Assembly (NCBI RefSeq): GCF_024753215.1
Contig: NZ_JANUGV010000008.1
Location: 103,417 to 167,416, forward strand
DNA length: 64,000 bases
Reading direction: 5' to 3'
Origin: Massilia solisilvae
Lineage (GTDB): Bacteria > Pseudomonadota > Gammaproteobacteria > Burkholderiales > Burkholderiaceae_D
The notes beneath the pieces are model-generated. The model was not told the origin of the DNA, made no database searches, and saw only the letters and a program-made list of their open reading frames with translations. Positions 15,885 to 24,125 of this stretch are shown piece by piece; the stretch's first letter is position 1, and every line of letters starts with the position of its first letter. Made by a program: the position numbers and the translations under genes.

Positions 15885-18281
15885 ATGTCTAATTTCATTG
15901 TCAAGAAAGTGGCCGTCTTGGGCGCCGGCGTGATGGGCGCGCAGATCGCCGCGCAGTGCGTCAACGCCAAGGTGCCTGTGGTGCTGTTCGACCTGCCCGC
16001 GAAGGAAGGCCAGAAAAACGGCATCGTCCAGCGCGCGATCGACAACCTGAAGAAGCTGAGCCCGGCCCCGCTGGGCAACAAGGATGACGCCGACCTGATC
16101 CAGGCCGCCAACTACGAGGACAACCTCGACGTGCTGGCCGGCTGCGACCTGATCATCGAAGCGATCGCCGAGCGCATGGACTGGAAGCACGACCTGTACA
16201 AGAAGGTTGCGCCGCACATCGGCCCGAACGCGATCTTCGCCACCAACACCTCGGGCCTGTCGATCGAGAAGCTGTCCGAAGGCTTCGACGCCGAGCTGAA
16301 GGCGCGCTTCTGCGGCGTGCACTTCTTTAACCCGCCGCGCTACATGCACCTGGTCGAGCTGATCCCGACCGCAGCCACGCGCCCGGAGATCCTCGACCAG
16401 CTCGAGACCTTCCTGACCACCACCCTGGGCAAGGGCGTGGTGCGCGCCAAGGACACCCCGAACTTCATCGCCAACCGCGTCGGCATCTTCGGCATGCTGG
16501 CCACGATGCACGAGGCCGAGAAGTTTGGCCTGACCGTGGACGTGGTGGACGACCTGACTGGCGCCAAGCTGGGCCGCGCCAAGTCGGGCACCTTCCGCAC
16601 CGCCGACGTGGTGGGGTTGGACACGATGGGCCACGTCATCAAGACCATGCAGGACAACCTGGCCGATGACCCGTTCTTCAGCGTGTACAAGACGCCGGAC
16701 GTGCTGGCCAAGCTGATCGAGAAGGGCGCGCTGGGCCAGAAATCGAAGGCCGGTTTCTACAAGAAGGTCGGCAAGGACATCATGCGCCTGGACTTCGCCA
16801 GTGGCGAATACGTGCCGGGCGGCGCCAAGGCGGCCGACATCGTGGGCCGCATCCTGAAGGAGAAGGACCCGGCCAAGAAGATGAAGGCCATGCGCGAATC
16901 GACCAACCCGCAGGCGCAATTCCTGTGGGCGATCTTCCGCGATGCCTTCCACTATATCGCCGTGCACCTGGAAAGCATTGCCGACAACGCGCGCGACATC
17001 GACTTTGCGATGCGCTGGGGCTTTGGCTGGAGCACCGGCCCGTTCGAGACCTGGCAGGCGGCGGGCTGGAACACCATCGCCCAGTGGGTGAAGGAAGACA
17101 TCGACGCGGGCAAGGCGCTGTGCAATGCGCCGCTGCCTGCCTGGGTGTTCGAAGCCCCGGTTGCCGAGAAAGGCGTCCACACGCCCGAAGGTTCGTACTC
17201 GCCGAGCCGCAAAACCTACGTGCCGCGCTCGAACCTGCCCGTGTACCAGCGCCAGGAATTCCGCGCGCCGGTGCTCGGTGGCGGCGGCAACGATCCGAAG
17301 ACCTTCGGCACCACCGTGTTCGAGGATGACTCGGTACGCCTGTGGCACACCGGCGACGATGTGCTCATCTTCTCCAGCAAGACCAAGATGCACGTCATCG
17401 GCGACGGCGTCACCAAGGGCCTGAAGCGCGCGATCGCGGAAGCGGAGCAGAACTTCAAGGGCCTGGTGATCTGGCAGCCCGATTCGGCGGAAGGCGGCGC
17501 ATTCTCGGCCGGCGCCGACCTGCAATCGGCCCTGCCGGCCTTCATGACCGGCGGCGCCAAAGCGATGGAACCGCTGGTGCGCGAGCTGCAGGACACCTTC
17601 ATGTCGATGAAGTACGCGAACATTCCGGTGGTGGCAGCCGTGGCAGGCCTGGCGCTGGGCGGCGGCTGCGAGATGGTGCTGCACGCGTCCAAGCGCGTCG
17701 TCGCGCTCGAGTCGTACATCGGCCTGGTCGAGGTGGGCGTGGGCCTGGTCCCGGCCGGCGGCGGCCTGAAGGAATGCGCGGTGCGCGCGGCCAATGAAGC
17801 CAAGGGCAACGACATCCTGCAGTTCCTGAAAAACGGTTTCACCAACGCCGCCATGGCCAACGTGTCCAAGTCGGCGCTGGAAGCCAAGGCAATGGGCTAC
17901 CTGAAGGAAGACGACCTGATCGTCTTTAACATCTACGAGCTGCTGCACGTGGCCAAGACGACCGCGCGTTCGATGTTCGACGCCGGCTACCGCGCGCCGC
18001 TGCGCCGCCCGGTTCCGGTCACCGGCCGCTACGGCTGGGCGACGATTCGCGGTCAACTGGTCAACATGCGCGACGGCGGTTTCATCTCGGCGTATGACTA
18101 CCACCTTGGCGACACCATCGCCGAGATCGTGACCGGCGGCGACATCGATCAGGGCAGCTACGTGTCCGAGCAGTGGCTGCTCGACATGGAGCGCCGCGCC
18201 TTCATCGCGCTGCTGTCCAATCCGAAGACCCAGGAACGCATCATGGGCATGATGCAGACCGGTAAACCGGTGCGCAACTGA
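15885..18281 (+). CDS. 3-hydroxyacyl-CoA dehydrogenase / enoyl-CoA hydratase (FadB-type)
   Basis: A 798-residue bifunctional beta-oxidation enzyme. The N-terminal NAD-binding Rossmann domain carries VAVLGAGVMGAQIA at 9-22, followed by the dehydrogenase core (EAIAERMDWKHDLYK, FFNPPRYMHLVEL) and helical dimerisation domains. The C-terminal third is a crotonase domain, with the oxyanion-hole segments EGGAFSAGADL and ALGGGCEMVLH and the catalytic-Glu region YIGLVEVGVGLVPAGGG. This order, dehydrogenase first and hydratase last, is the reverse of E. coli FadB and typical of PA0508-cluster-like and Burkholderiales proteins. The ATG at 15885 follows GAGGAAATAAAA; upstream extension would translate the repeat. 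It forms the functional pair with the thiolase downstream. Confidence 0.94.
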   Translation: MSNFIVKKVAVLGAGVMGAQIAAQCVNAKVPVVLFDLPAKEGQKNGIVQRAIDNLKKLSPAPLGNKDDADLIQAANYEDNLDVLAGCDLIIEAIAERMDWKHDLYKKVAPHIGPNAIFATNTSGLSIEKLSEGFDAELKARFCGVHFFNPPRYMHLVELIPTAATRPEILDQLETFLTTTLGKGVVRAKDTPNFIANRVGIFGMLATMHEAEKFGLTVDVVDDLTGAKLGRAKSGTFRTADVVGLDTMGHVIKTMQDNLADDPFFSVYKTPDVLAKLIEKGALGQKSKAGFYKKVGKDIMRLDFASGEYVPGGAKAADIVGRILKEKDPAKKMKAMRESTNPQAQFLWAIFRDAFHYIAVHLESIADNARDIDFAMRWGFGWSTGPFETWQAAGWNTIAQWVKEDIDAGKALCNAPLPAWVFEAPVAEKGVHTPEGSYSPSRKTYVPRSNLPVYQRQEFRAPVLGGGGNDPKTFGTTVFEDDSVRLWHTGDDVLIFSSKTKMHVIGDGVTKGLKRAIAEAEQNFKGLVIWQPDSAEGGAFSAGADLQSALPAFMTGGAKAMEPLVRELQDTFMSMKYANIPVVAAVAGLALGGGCEMVLHASKRVVALESYIGLVEVGVGLVPAGGGLKECAVRAANEAKGNDILQFLKNGFTNAAMANVSKSALEAKAMGYLKEDDLIVFNIYELLHVAKTTARSMFDAGYRAPLRRPVPVTGRYGWATIRGQLVNMRDGGFISAYDYHLGDTIAEIVTGGDIDQGSYVSEQWLLDMERRAFIALLSNPKTQERIMGMMQTGKPVRN

Positions 18282-18306
18282 CGCTGAACAGAACAGGACG
18301 ACCAAC

Positions 18307-19503
18307 ATGAGCAAACAACTTCAAGACGCATACATCGTCGCAGCGACCCGTACCCCGATCGGCAAGGCGCCGCGCGGCGTGTTCAACAAGACCCGTCCGG
18401 ACGACCTGCTGGTGGCCGCGATCCAGGGCGCACTGTCGCAGGTGCCGAACCTGGACCCGAACGTGATCGTCGACGCCATCGTCGGCTGCTCGTTCCCCGA
18501 GGCCGAGCAGGGCTTCAACGTGGCGCGCCAGGCCGTGGTGCTGGCCGGCCTGCCCAAGACCGTGGGCGGCGTCACCGTCAACCGTTACTGCGCATCGGGC
18601 ATCACCGCGCTGGCGATGGCGGCCGACCGCATCCGCGTGGGCGAGGCCGACGTGCTGATCGCCGGCGGCGTGGAATCGATGTCGATGGTGCCGATGATGG
18701 GACACCACCCGTCGATCAACATGCGCGTGTTCGAGGACGACAACGTGGGCCTGGCCTATGGCATGGGCCTGACCGCCGAGAAGGTGGCCGAGCAGTGGAA
18801 GGTGTCGCGCGAAGACCAGGACGCATTCGGCCTGGAGTCGCACCGCCGCGCCATCGCCGCGCAGCAGGCTGGGCTCTTCAAGGACGAGATCACGCCGGTC
18901 GAAGTGGTGAACCGCAAGCCGGACCTGGCCAGCGGCGAGATCAAGATCAGCCGCCGCATGGTGGAGCTGGACGAAGGCCCGCGCGCCGACGCCAGCATGG
19001 AGTCGATGGCCAAGCTCAAGCCGGTGTTCGCGGCCAAGGGTTCGGTCACCGCGGCGACCTCGTCGCAGATGTCCGACGGCGCCGGCGCGCTGATCGTGGT
19101 GAGCGAGAAGATCCTCAAGGAGCACAACCTGACCCCGCTGGCGAAGTTCTCTTCGTTCGCGGTGCGCGGCGTGCCGCCGGAGATCATGGGCATCGGTCCC
19201 AAGTTCGCGATTCCGGCGGCCTGCGCCGCGGCCGGCATCAGCCAGGACCAGCTTGACTGGATCGAGCTGAACGAAGCGTTTGCCGCGCAGGCGCTGGCCG
19301 TGATCCGCGACCTGGGGCTGGACACCAGCAAGGTCAACCCGATGGGCGGCGCGATCGCGCTGGGCCACCCGCTGGGCGCGACCGGCGCCATCCGCGCCGC
19401 GACCGTCGTGCACGCATTGCGCCGTAACAGCCTGAAGTACGGCATGGTGACGATGTGCGTGGGCGCGGGCATGGGCGCGGCTGGTATCATCGAGCGCGTC
19501 TGA
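18307..19503 (+). CDS. Acetyl-CoA C-acyltransferase (thiolase, FadA-type)
   Basis: A 398-residue thiolase catalysing the thiolytic release of acetyl-CoA, the last beta-oxidation step. The nucleophilic Cys is at 95 in VNRYCASGITALA. The second-half catalytic motifs are NEAFAAQ, GGAIALGHPLGATG (catalytic His) and MCVGAGMGAAGIIE (the general-acid/base Cys). The length is standard. It starts 25 bases after the FadB-type gene with an AGGAC-type ribosome site, so the two subunits of the trifunctional complex are encoded together. A family B repeat follows 12 bases after the stop. Confidence 0.95.
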   Translation: MSKQLQDAYIVAATRTPIGKAPRGVFNKTRPDDLLVAAIQGALSQVPNLDPNVIVDAIVGCSFPEAEQGFNVARQAVVLAGLPKTVGGVTVNRYCASGITALAMAADRIRVGEADVLIAGGVESMSMVPMMGHHPSINMRVFEDDNVGLAYGMGLTAEKVAEQWKVSREDQDAFGLESHRRAIAAQQAGLFKDEITPVEVVNRKPDLASGEIKISRRMVELDEGPRADASMESMAKLKPVFAAKGSVTAATSSQMSDGAGALIVVSEKILKEHNLTPLAKFSSFAVRGVPPEIMGIGPKFAIPAACAAAGISQDQLDWIELNEAFAAQALAVIRDLGLDTSKVNPMGGAIALGHPLGATGAIRAATVVHALRRNSLKYGMVTMCVGAGMGAAGIIERV

Positions 19504-19515
19504 TCAAGCTGTAGC

Positions 19516-19586
19516 GAACGCGTGGGCAGGAAGACCTGCCTACCCTACGATTCGGTAGGGTGGGCGGGTCTCCCGCCCACGCGTTC
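19516..19586. repeat. REP-like palindromic repeat, family B, copy 1
   Basis: Two head-to-head copies of a roughly 32-base unit: GAACGCGTGGGCAGGAAGAC...ACCCTAC and, after six bases, its near reverse complement GTAGGGTGGGCGGGTCTCCC...GCGTTC. It differs from family A in sequence. A second copy lies on the other side of the enoyl-CoA hydratase gene. Confidence 0.8.
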
Positions 19587-19616
19587 ATTCAACCCATAAG
19601 AAATCGGAGACCCCGC

Positions 19617-20396
19617 ATGGAGATCTTGACCACCAAGGCCAACGGCATCCTGACCATTGAATTCAACCGCCCGGAGCGCAAGAACGCGATCACCGGCGCC
19701 ATGTACAAGACCGTGGCCGACGCGCTGCTGGACGGCGACCAGGACAGTGCGGTGCGCGCCGTGCTCATCACCGGCAAGCCGGAGATCTTCACGGCCGGGA
19801 ACGACCTGGACGACTTCCTCAACAACGTGAAGCCGGAAGACGGCTCGATGGGCATCGACCGGCCGGTGTTCCAGTTCATGCGCGCGCTGGCGGGCATGAA
19901 CAAGCCGGTGGTGGCGGCCGTGTCGGGCGCGGCTGTGGGCATCGGCACCACCATGCTGATGCACTGCGACCTGGTGTACGCGGCCGACAACGCCAAGTTC
20001 TCGCTGCCGTTCTCGCAGCTGGGCCTTTGCCCGGAGTTCGCATCGTCGATACTGCTGCCGCAGCTGGCAGGCTACCCGCGCGCGGCCGAGAAGCTGCTGC
20101 TCGGCGAAGCGTTCGGGGTGCAGGAAGCGTTCGAGATGGGCCTGGTCACGCGCGTGCTGCCGGCCGGCGAGCTGGCCGCGTTCGTGCAGCAGCAGCTGGC
20201 CAAGCTGGTGGCGCTGCCGCCAGCCTCAATCCGCGCCACCAAGGCGCTGATGAAGCGGCCGCGCACTGATGCGATCAACGACACCATGGCCGTCGAGAAC
20301 AAGCAGTTCGGGGCAATGCTGCTGGGCGCCGAGGCGAAGGAAGCGTTCACCGCATTCTTCGAGAAGCGCAAGCCCGATTTTTCGAAGTTCGACTGA
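19617..20396 (+). CDS. Enoyl-CoA hydratase/isomerase
   Basis: A 259-residue stand-alone crotonase. Oxyanion-hole motifs are FTAGNDLDDFL and VSGAAVGIGTTMLMHCDLVYA, and the SLPFSQLGLCPEFASS segment corresponds to the catalytic-Glu helix. The Asp/Glu pattern in LGLCPEF resembles 2,3-enoyl isomerases as much as hydratases, so the exact reaction is open. It would complement the fused crotonase domain encoded two genes upstream, perhaps handling unsaturated acyl-CoAs. The ATG at 19617 is the only in-frame start outside the repeat. The gene is bracketed by two family B repeats, which leaves it slightly apart from the main operon. Confidence 0.88.
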   Translation: MEILTTKANGILTIEFNRPERKNAITGAMYKTVADALLDGDQDSAVRAVLITGKPEIFTAGNDLDDFLNNVKPEDGSMGIDRPVFQFMRALAGMNKPVVAAVSGAAVGIGTTMLMHCDLVYAADNAKFSLPFSQLGLCPEFASSILLPQLAGYPRAAEKLLLGEAFGVQEAFEMGLVTRVLPAGELAAFVQQQLAKLVALPPASIRATKALMKRPRTDAINDTMAVENKQFGAMLLGAEAKEAFTAFFEKRKPDFSKFD

Positions 20397-20401
20397 ACGA
20401 G

Positions 20402-20517
20402 GTAGGGTGGGCAGGTCCTCCTGCCCACGCGTTCAGCGCACGCTTGTGTGGCCTGAACGCCTGCTCCGGAGTGCTTGCGTCGCCTGAACGCGTGGGCGGG
20501 AGACCCGCCCACCCTAC
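20402..20517. repeat. REP-like palindromic repeat, family B, copy 2
   Basis: A unit GTAGGGTGGGCAGGTCCTCC...GCGTTC at 20402-20434 and an inverted unit GAACGCGTGGGCGGGAGACC...CCCTAC at 20486-20517, with about 50 bases between that contain two further GCCTGAACGC fragments. The units are oriented tail to tail compared with copy 1. It lies between the convergent hydratase and zinc-ribbon genes and could terminate both. Confidence 0.8.
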
Positions 20518-20529
20518 GGGAGCTTCCGG

Positions 20530-20763
20530 TTACCTCTGGGGCGCGGTGGCGTGCAACCCGTCTTTGAAACCCTGCGTCGCGTCGGGCAGGGCCACCAACC
20601 ACAGGTAGCTGCCGGCGGCCAGCGCGATCGCCAGGCCGAACAACCGTACGCGCAGCGCTTTGTTGCGGCCCTGCCGGGATGGGTCGGGCTCGCCGCACTT
20701 TGGACACGCGGTGGCCTTGGGTGAGACTTCGGAATCGCATTGCCTGCATGAGACGAGTGCCAT
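20530..20763 (-). CDS. Small zinc-ribbon membrane protein
   Basis: A 77-residue protein with an N-terminal zinc ribbon (CRQCDSEV...CPKCGEP, two CxxC pairs at 6-9 and 20-23), a basic linker and one membrane helix (VRLFGLAIALAAGSYLWLVAL, about 40-60). This layout belongs to the generic zinc-ribbon plus transmembrane small proteins, none with a firm function. AGGAGG precedes the ATG at ideal spacing, supporting real translation. It is the last leftward gene after the MOSC gene, 52 bases on. Confidence 0.75.
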   Translation of the reverse strand: MALVSCRQCDSEVSPKATACPKCGEPDPSRQGRNKALRVRLFGLAIALAAGSYLWLVALPDATQGFKDGLHATAPQR

Positions 20764-20815
20764 GTTCTCCTCCTTTTAATTGTCGTTTCATCATATTTCG
20801 GGATCAGCCAACCCG

Positions 20816-21559
20816 TCAATACGCATGCCCGTCCGATGCTGACGAACTGGCAGGGCACAAGGCGCCTCGCATTTTGCCGGTGGGGCCGGACAGGCGCTCG
20901 GTCCAGTCTTCGGTCTGACCGCTCGCCAGGCGGCGCGCGAAAAGGTCGCGCCAATTCGAGGGCAGCGCGGCAAGCCCGGGCAGCTCGACGAGCACCTGCG
21001 AAGGAGTATCCCTGTCGTAGAGCGCAGCGATGATGCGCGACAGTGGCCAGGCTGGATGCGCCCGCTCCAGCAACACCAGCGCATCCCCTGGGGCCACCCA
21101 GCCCGGCGCGAGCACACGGTAGTACCAGCCGGTCCGCCCGCTGCGCTGGACCAGCGCGGCCATCGCAGGTTCGGCGAACCGCAGGTTCAGCTTCCAGCAG
21201 GGCTGGCGCGACTGCGATACCTGTACGATGGCCTGGCCCAGGGCCAGCACGTCGCCGATGCACAGGTCCGCTTCGGTGCACCCGATGGTGGACAGGTTTT
21301 CCCCGAAGGCGCCGGCCCGCGCCAGCGATGCGCGCATCCCGATGCGCTTGATCCACCACGTGTAATGCTCCAGTGCGTAGTGGTGCAGCGCTTTCGCGGG
21401 GCCGCCGTGGCGCCGGGTGTCGGCCTGGGCATCACCTTCCAGACCGCTGCGGCCAAGCCAGCAGGGCGCTTGAAGCGCGTGCTTGGCGATGCCACTGGCA
21501 GCAACGGCCCCCAGCGGCGCCACGGGACCAGCCAGCAGGCTTGAAACCGTCCAGCGCAT
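20816..21559 (-). CDS. MOSC-domain protein (YiiM-like)
   Basis: A 247-residue MOSC-domain protein (molybdenum-cofactor sulfurase C-terminal fold). Recognisable elements are GRSGLEGDAQADTRRHGGPAKALHHYALEHY, the GAFGENLSTIG loop and SQSRQPCWKL with the conserved Cys of the MOSC active site. These are YiiM traits. YiiM proteins bind molybdenum cofactor and reduce N-hydroxylated compounds. The C-terminal part (after about 160) is the 3-alpha extension. It starts ten bases after the DapA-family gene, so it is co-transcribed with it. The start was taken at the first ATG. Confidence 0.85.
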   Translation of the reverse strand: MRWTVSSLLAGPVAPLGAVAASGIAKHALQAPCWLGRSGLEGDAQADTRRHGGPAKALHHYALEHYTWWIKRIGMRASLARAGAFGENLSTIGCTEADLCIGDVLALGQAIVQVSQSRQPCWKLNLRFAEPAMAALVQRSGRTGWYYRVLAPGWVAPGDALVLLERAHPAWPLSRIIAALYDRDTPSQVLVELPGLAALPSNWRDLFARRLASGQTEDWTERLSGPTGKMRGALCPASSSASDGHAY

Positions 21560-21569
21560 CGCGGTCCGG

Positions 21570-22454
21570 TCAGCCGCGGAGGTCGGCCAGGATGGTGGCC
21601 AGCTCCGCCGTCTGCATGTCGCCCAGCGGCTGCAGCGGCGCGCGCGGTGCGCCGGCGTCGAAGTCGAGCAGCTTCAGGCCTGCCTTGACGGTGGTGGGCA
21701 AGCCGCCGTTGACGATGAACTGCAGCAGCGGCAGCTGGCGATAGAACAGCTGTCGCGCGCGTGGCAGGTCGTTGGCCTGCATCGCCTCGTACAAGGCCAG
21801 CGGCAGCTCGGCGTTCAGGTTCGGGGCGGCGGTGCACCAGCCCGTGGCGCCCGCGGCCAGCGCGGCCAGCGCGAGCGGGTTGCTGCCGTTGTAGAACGGG
21901 ATGGCGTCGTCGGTCAGCTGCGCCAGCCGGTGCATGCGCTGCACGTCCCCCGTGCTCTCCTTGACCATGGTGACGTTCGGGACCGTGCGGCAGATGCGGG
22001 CGATCAGTTCCGGCGACATGTCCACGCCGCTGGTGGCCGGGTTGTTGTACAACATGATCGGAATCGAGATCGCTTCGGCGATGCGCGCGTAGTGGCCGAG
22101 GATCTCGGCCTCGTTCAGCTTCCAGTACGAGACCGGCAGCACCATGACCGCATCCGCGCCGGCCTTCTCGGCAAAGCGCGCGCGGCGGATGGCGTTATCG
22201 GTGGTCAGGTCGGAAATGCCCACCACGACGGGCACGCGCTGGCGCACCGCGCGAATCGCGGTGTCGGCCACGCAGTCCCACTCGTGGTCCGACAGGTAGG
22301 CGCTTTCGCCCGTGCTGCCCAGCGGGGCGATGGCATGCACGCCGCTGGCAACGAGGCGCTCGACCAGCGCTTCCAGTGCCGGCGCATCCACCTCATTGTT
22401 GTGGGTGAACGGCGTGACGGGATAGGCGATGATCCCTTTGAATTGTTTGGTCAT
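21570..22454 (-). CDS. DapA-family (dihydrodipicolinate synthase / N-acetylneuraminate lyase) aldolase
   Basis: A 294-residue class I aldolase. The Schiff-base Lys is at 165 (TMVKESTGD), the catalytic Tyr at 136 in MLYNNPATSG, and the carboxylate-binding loop is GSTGE at 46-50. These residues define the superfamily but not the substrate. True DapA for lysine synthesis is normally elsewhere, and the neighbours (class II aldolase, XRE-cupin regulator) point to a catabolic lyase acting on a 2-oxo acid. The ATG at 22454 has AAGGAAC at good spacing and is chosen over an in-frame ATG nine codons upstream. The gap to the upstream aldolase gene is 23 bases. Confidence 0.86.
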   Translation of the reverse strand: MTKQFKGIIAYPVTPFTHNNEVDAPALEALVERLVASGVHAIAPLGSTGESAYLSDHEWDCVADTAIRAVRQRVPVVVGISDLTTDNAIRRARFAEKAGADAVMVLPVSYWKLNEAEILGHYARIAEAISIPIMLYNNPATSGVDMSPELIARICRTVPNVTMVKESTGDVQRMHRLAQLTDDAIPFYNGSNPLALAALAAGATGWCTAAPNLNAELPLALYEAMQANDLPRARQLFYRQLPLLQFIVNGGLPTTVKAGLKLLDFDAGAPRAPLQPLGDMQTAELATILADLRG

Positions 22455-22477
22455 GATTGTTCCTTTGTCGTGTGTGC

Positions 22478-23260
22478 TCAAGCCAGGCAGTCGGCATGGC
22501 GGCGCAGGGCGCGCCGCGCGTAGTAGGCGAAGGTGACGCTGTCGCGCTTGGGCGTGGAGATCCAGTCGTGCGCCTCGCGCGCCAGCGCTTCGGGCAGCGG
22601 CTTGATGGCGCCGGCGCTCATCGCCAGCAGCTGCAGGCGCGCGGCGCGTTCGATCAGGATCGCCAGCATGCAGGCTTCCTCGATGGTCTTGCCGACCACC
22701 AGCTGGCCGTGGTGGGCCAGCAGGATGGCGCGCTTGTCGCCCAGGGCGCGGGCGATGATCTCGCCTTCCTCATTACCGACCGGGACGCCGGGCCAGGCCG
22801 GCAGGAAGGCGCAGTCGTCGTAGAGCGGGCAGGTGTCCATGTGCGAGACGGCCAACGGTTCTTCGAGCATCGACAGCGCGGCCGCATGGGTCGGGTGGGT
22901 GTGGATGATGCAGTTCACGTCGGGCCGCTGGCGATAGATCCAGGTGTGGAAGCGGTTGGCAGGGTTGGGAATGCCGCGTCCGGCCAGCACCTTCAGGTCC
23001 TGGTCCACGTGGATCAGGTTCGACATCGTGATCTCGTCGAAACCCAGGCCAAGCTGCTGGGTGTAGAAACTGTCGCCGCCTTCGGCGCGGCAGGTGATCT
23101 GCCCGGCCAGCCCGGAATCGTGGCCGGCGTCGAACAGGACGCGGCAGGTGAGCGCCAGCTTCTGGCGTGCGCTCCAGCCGCTGTCGCCGACTTCCTGGGC
23201 AAGGCGTTGCTGGGCGATGGAGACAAGCTCCGGTTTGGATAGGTTCAAGGTATCAGCCAA
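22478..23260 (-). CDS. Class II aldolase/adducin-family protein
   Basis: A 260-residue zinc-dependent aldolase/epimerase-fold protein. Zinc ligands are visible in HTHPTHAAALS and AHHGQLVVG, and FDEITMSNL provides the acidic catalytic-loop position. Family members cleave or epimerise sugar phosphates or act on 2-oxo acids. The chosen start is TTG at 23260, because it has a perfect AGGAG six bases upstream. ATG starts lie at 23344 and 23335 but carry no ribosome site and would place the promoter and palindrome inside the gene. First gene of the leftward cluster, divergent from the XRE-cupin regulator. Confidence 0.83.
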   Translation of the reverse strand: MADTLNLSKPELVSIAQQRLAQEVGDSGWSARQKLALTCRVLFDAGHDSGLAGQITCRAEGGDSFYTQQLGLGFDEITMSNLIHVDQDLKVLAGRGIPNPANRFHTWIYRQRPDVNCIIHTHPTHAAALSMLEEPLAVSHMDTCPLYDDCAFLPAWPGVPVGNEEGEIIARALGDKRAILLAHHGQLVVGKTIEEACMLAILIERAARLQLLAMSAGAIKPLPEALAREAHDWISTPKRDSVTFAYYARRALRRHADCLA

Positions 23261-23334
23261 TTGGTTCTCCTGTTGCTTGATGAACGGCGTTCCCCCACCT
23301 GGCGGGCCCACCTGGCTGGAAACGACGTAAATCA

Positions 23335-23353
23335 TAGGACACACGGTGTCCTA
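23335..23353. promoter_or_regulatory. Palindromic operator between the aldolase and XRE-cupin genes
   Basis: TAGGACAC-ACG-GTGTCCTA is a perfect eight-base inverted repeat with a three-base centre. On the minus strand it fills the spacer of a candidate promoter for the aldolase operon (-35 TTGTAC, -10 TATGAT). On the plus strand a TACAAT hexamer at 23357-23362 could serve the regulator gene. A protein bound here would block both promoters, and the adjacent XRE regulator is the obvious candidate. Confidence 0.65.
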
Positions 23354-23389
23354 CTGTACAATAGATTTTCCATATCGTGGGTGCAGGCT

Positions 23390-23941
23390 ATGACTATCAG
23401 GCTGAAACTGCTGCGCAAGCAGAAGGGCTGGTCGCTCGAGGTGCTCGCCGAGCAGACCGGCCTGACCAAGAGTTACCTGTCGAAGGTGGAGCGGGGCGTG
23501 AGCGTGCCGTCGATCGCGGTCGCGCTCAAGCTGTCCAAGGCGCTTGGCGTCGAGGTGGGCGACCTGTTCTCCGAGGAGCGCAACCGCGAGGCGGTCGTCA
23601 TCACGCGCGCGGCGCAGCGCACCCGCATTGGCGACCCGAAATCGAGCGCGCGCAAAGTGGAGGGCATTGCCACCGAAGTGGCGCCCAAGCGCATGCTGCC
23701 TTTCGTGGCCTGGCCGTCCGCCGAGTTCTCGGCGTCGGGTTACAAGGAGCATGAAGGCGAGGAGCTGCTGTTCGTGCACCGCGGCGCCATCGAGCTCGAA
23801 TTTCCCAACGAGACCGTGCGCCTCGACGAAGGCGACTCCGTCTACTTCAATGCGCTGATCCCGCACCGCATGCGCAGTGTCGGTCCGGTGCAAGCGGAGG
23901 TGCTGGTCGTCGTCAGCAACGACGAGGAGGATGGGGCCTGA
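23390..23941 (+). CDS. XRE-family regulator with C-terminal cupin domain
   Basis: A 183-residue regulator with an N-terminal HTH_3 domain (RLKLLRKQKGWSLEVLAEQTGLTKSYLSKVERG, about 4-36, then PSIAVALKLSKALGVEVGDLF) and a cupin_2 sensory domain (EGEELLFVHRGAIELEF...LDEGDSVYFNALIPHRM). This is the PuuR/SutR-type architecture, in which the cupin senses a small metabolite. It is transcribed divergently from the aldolase cluster across a palindrome, so it probably controls that cluster and itself. Its ligand is likely the substrate or product of the aldolases, which is an inference from position. Confidence 0.88.
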   Translation: MTIRLKLLRKQKGWSLEVLAEQTGLTKSYLSKVERGVSVPSIAVALKLSKALGVEVGDLFSEERNREAVVITRAAQRTRIGDPKSSARKVEGIATEVAPKRMLPFVAWPSAEFSASGYKEHEGEELLFVHRGAIELEFPNETVRLDEGDSVYFNALIPHRMRSVGPVQAEVLVVVSNDEEDGA

Positions 23942-23982
23942 CGCTTGCGAACCACGAATAAACCTTCGCATGCTACGAACTG

Positions 23983-24029
23983 ACTAGTTCCCCACCCGAC
24001 GTACTAGCCCATCCGGCGCATCGGACTAG
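23983..24029 (+). promoter_or_regulatory. Three phased ACTAG motifs upstream of narK1
   Basis: CTAG occurs at 23984, 24004 and 24026, each preceded by A and mostly by G (GACTAGTTCC, GTACTAGCCC, GGACTAGGCA). The spacings of 20 and 22 bases are about two helical turns. CTAG is normally scarce in GC-rich proteobacterial DNA, so three in 50 bases upstream of the nitrate transporter genes is striking. A matching GGACTAGTAC lies upstream of narG. A regulatory role is inferred, not shown. Confidence 0.35.
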
Positions 24030-24125
24030 GCAGCCTGCAGGTCCTCGCGCAGCCCTCCGGCCAATGGTCGCCACAGGCGGGCTTCACTAAGCTTTCTCCA
24101 TCCGTTATTGGGATTGGAGAAGCAC

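Noticed and set aside
13749..18314. A very long minus-strand open frame opposite the fatty-acid genes
   Set aside because: It lies antisense to three clear enzymes. Its His/Arg/Val-rich composition is what third-position GC bias gives on the opposite strand, and it has no domain features.
23942..24125. FNR/ANR box upstream of the narK genes
   Set aside because: No TTGATnnnnATCAA-like sequence could be found; only CTAG motifs and a TGCGAA/TTCGCA inverted repeat are present.
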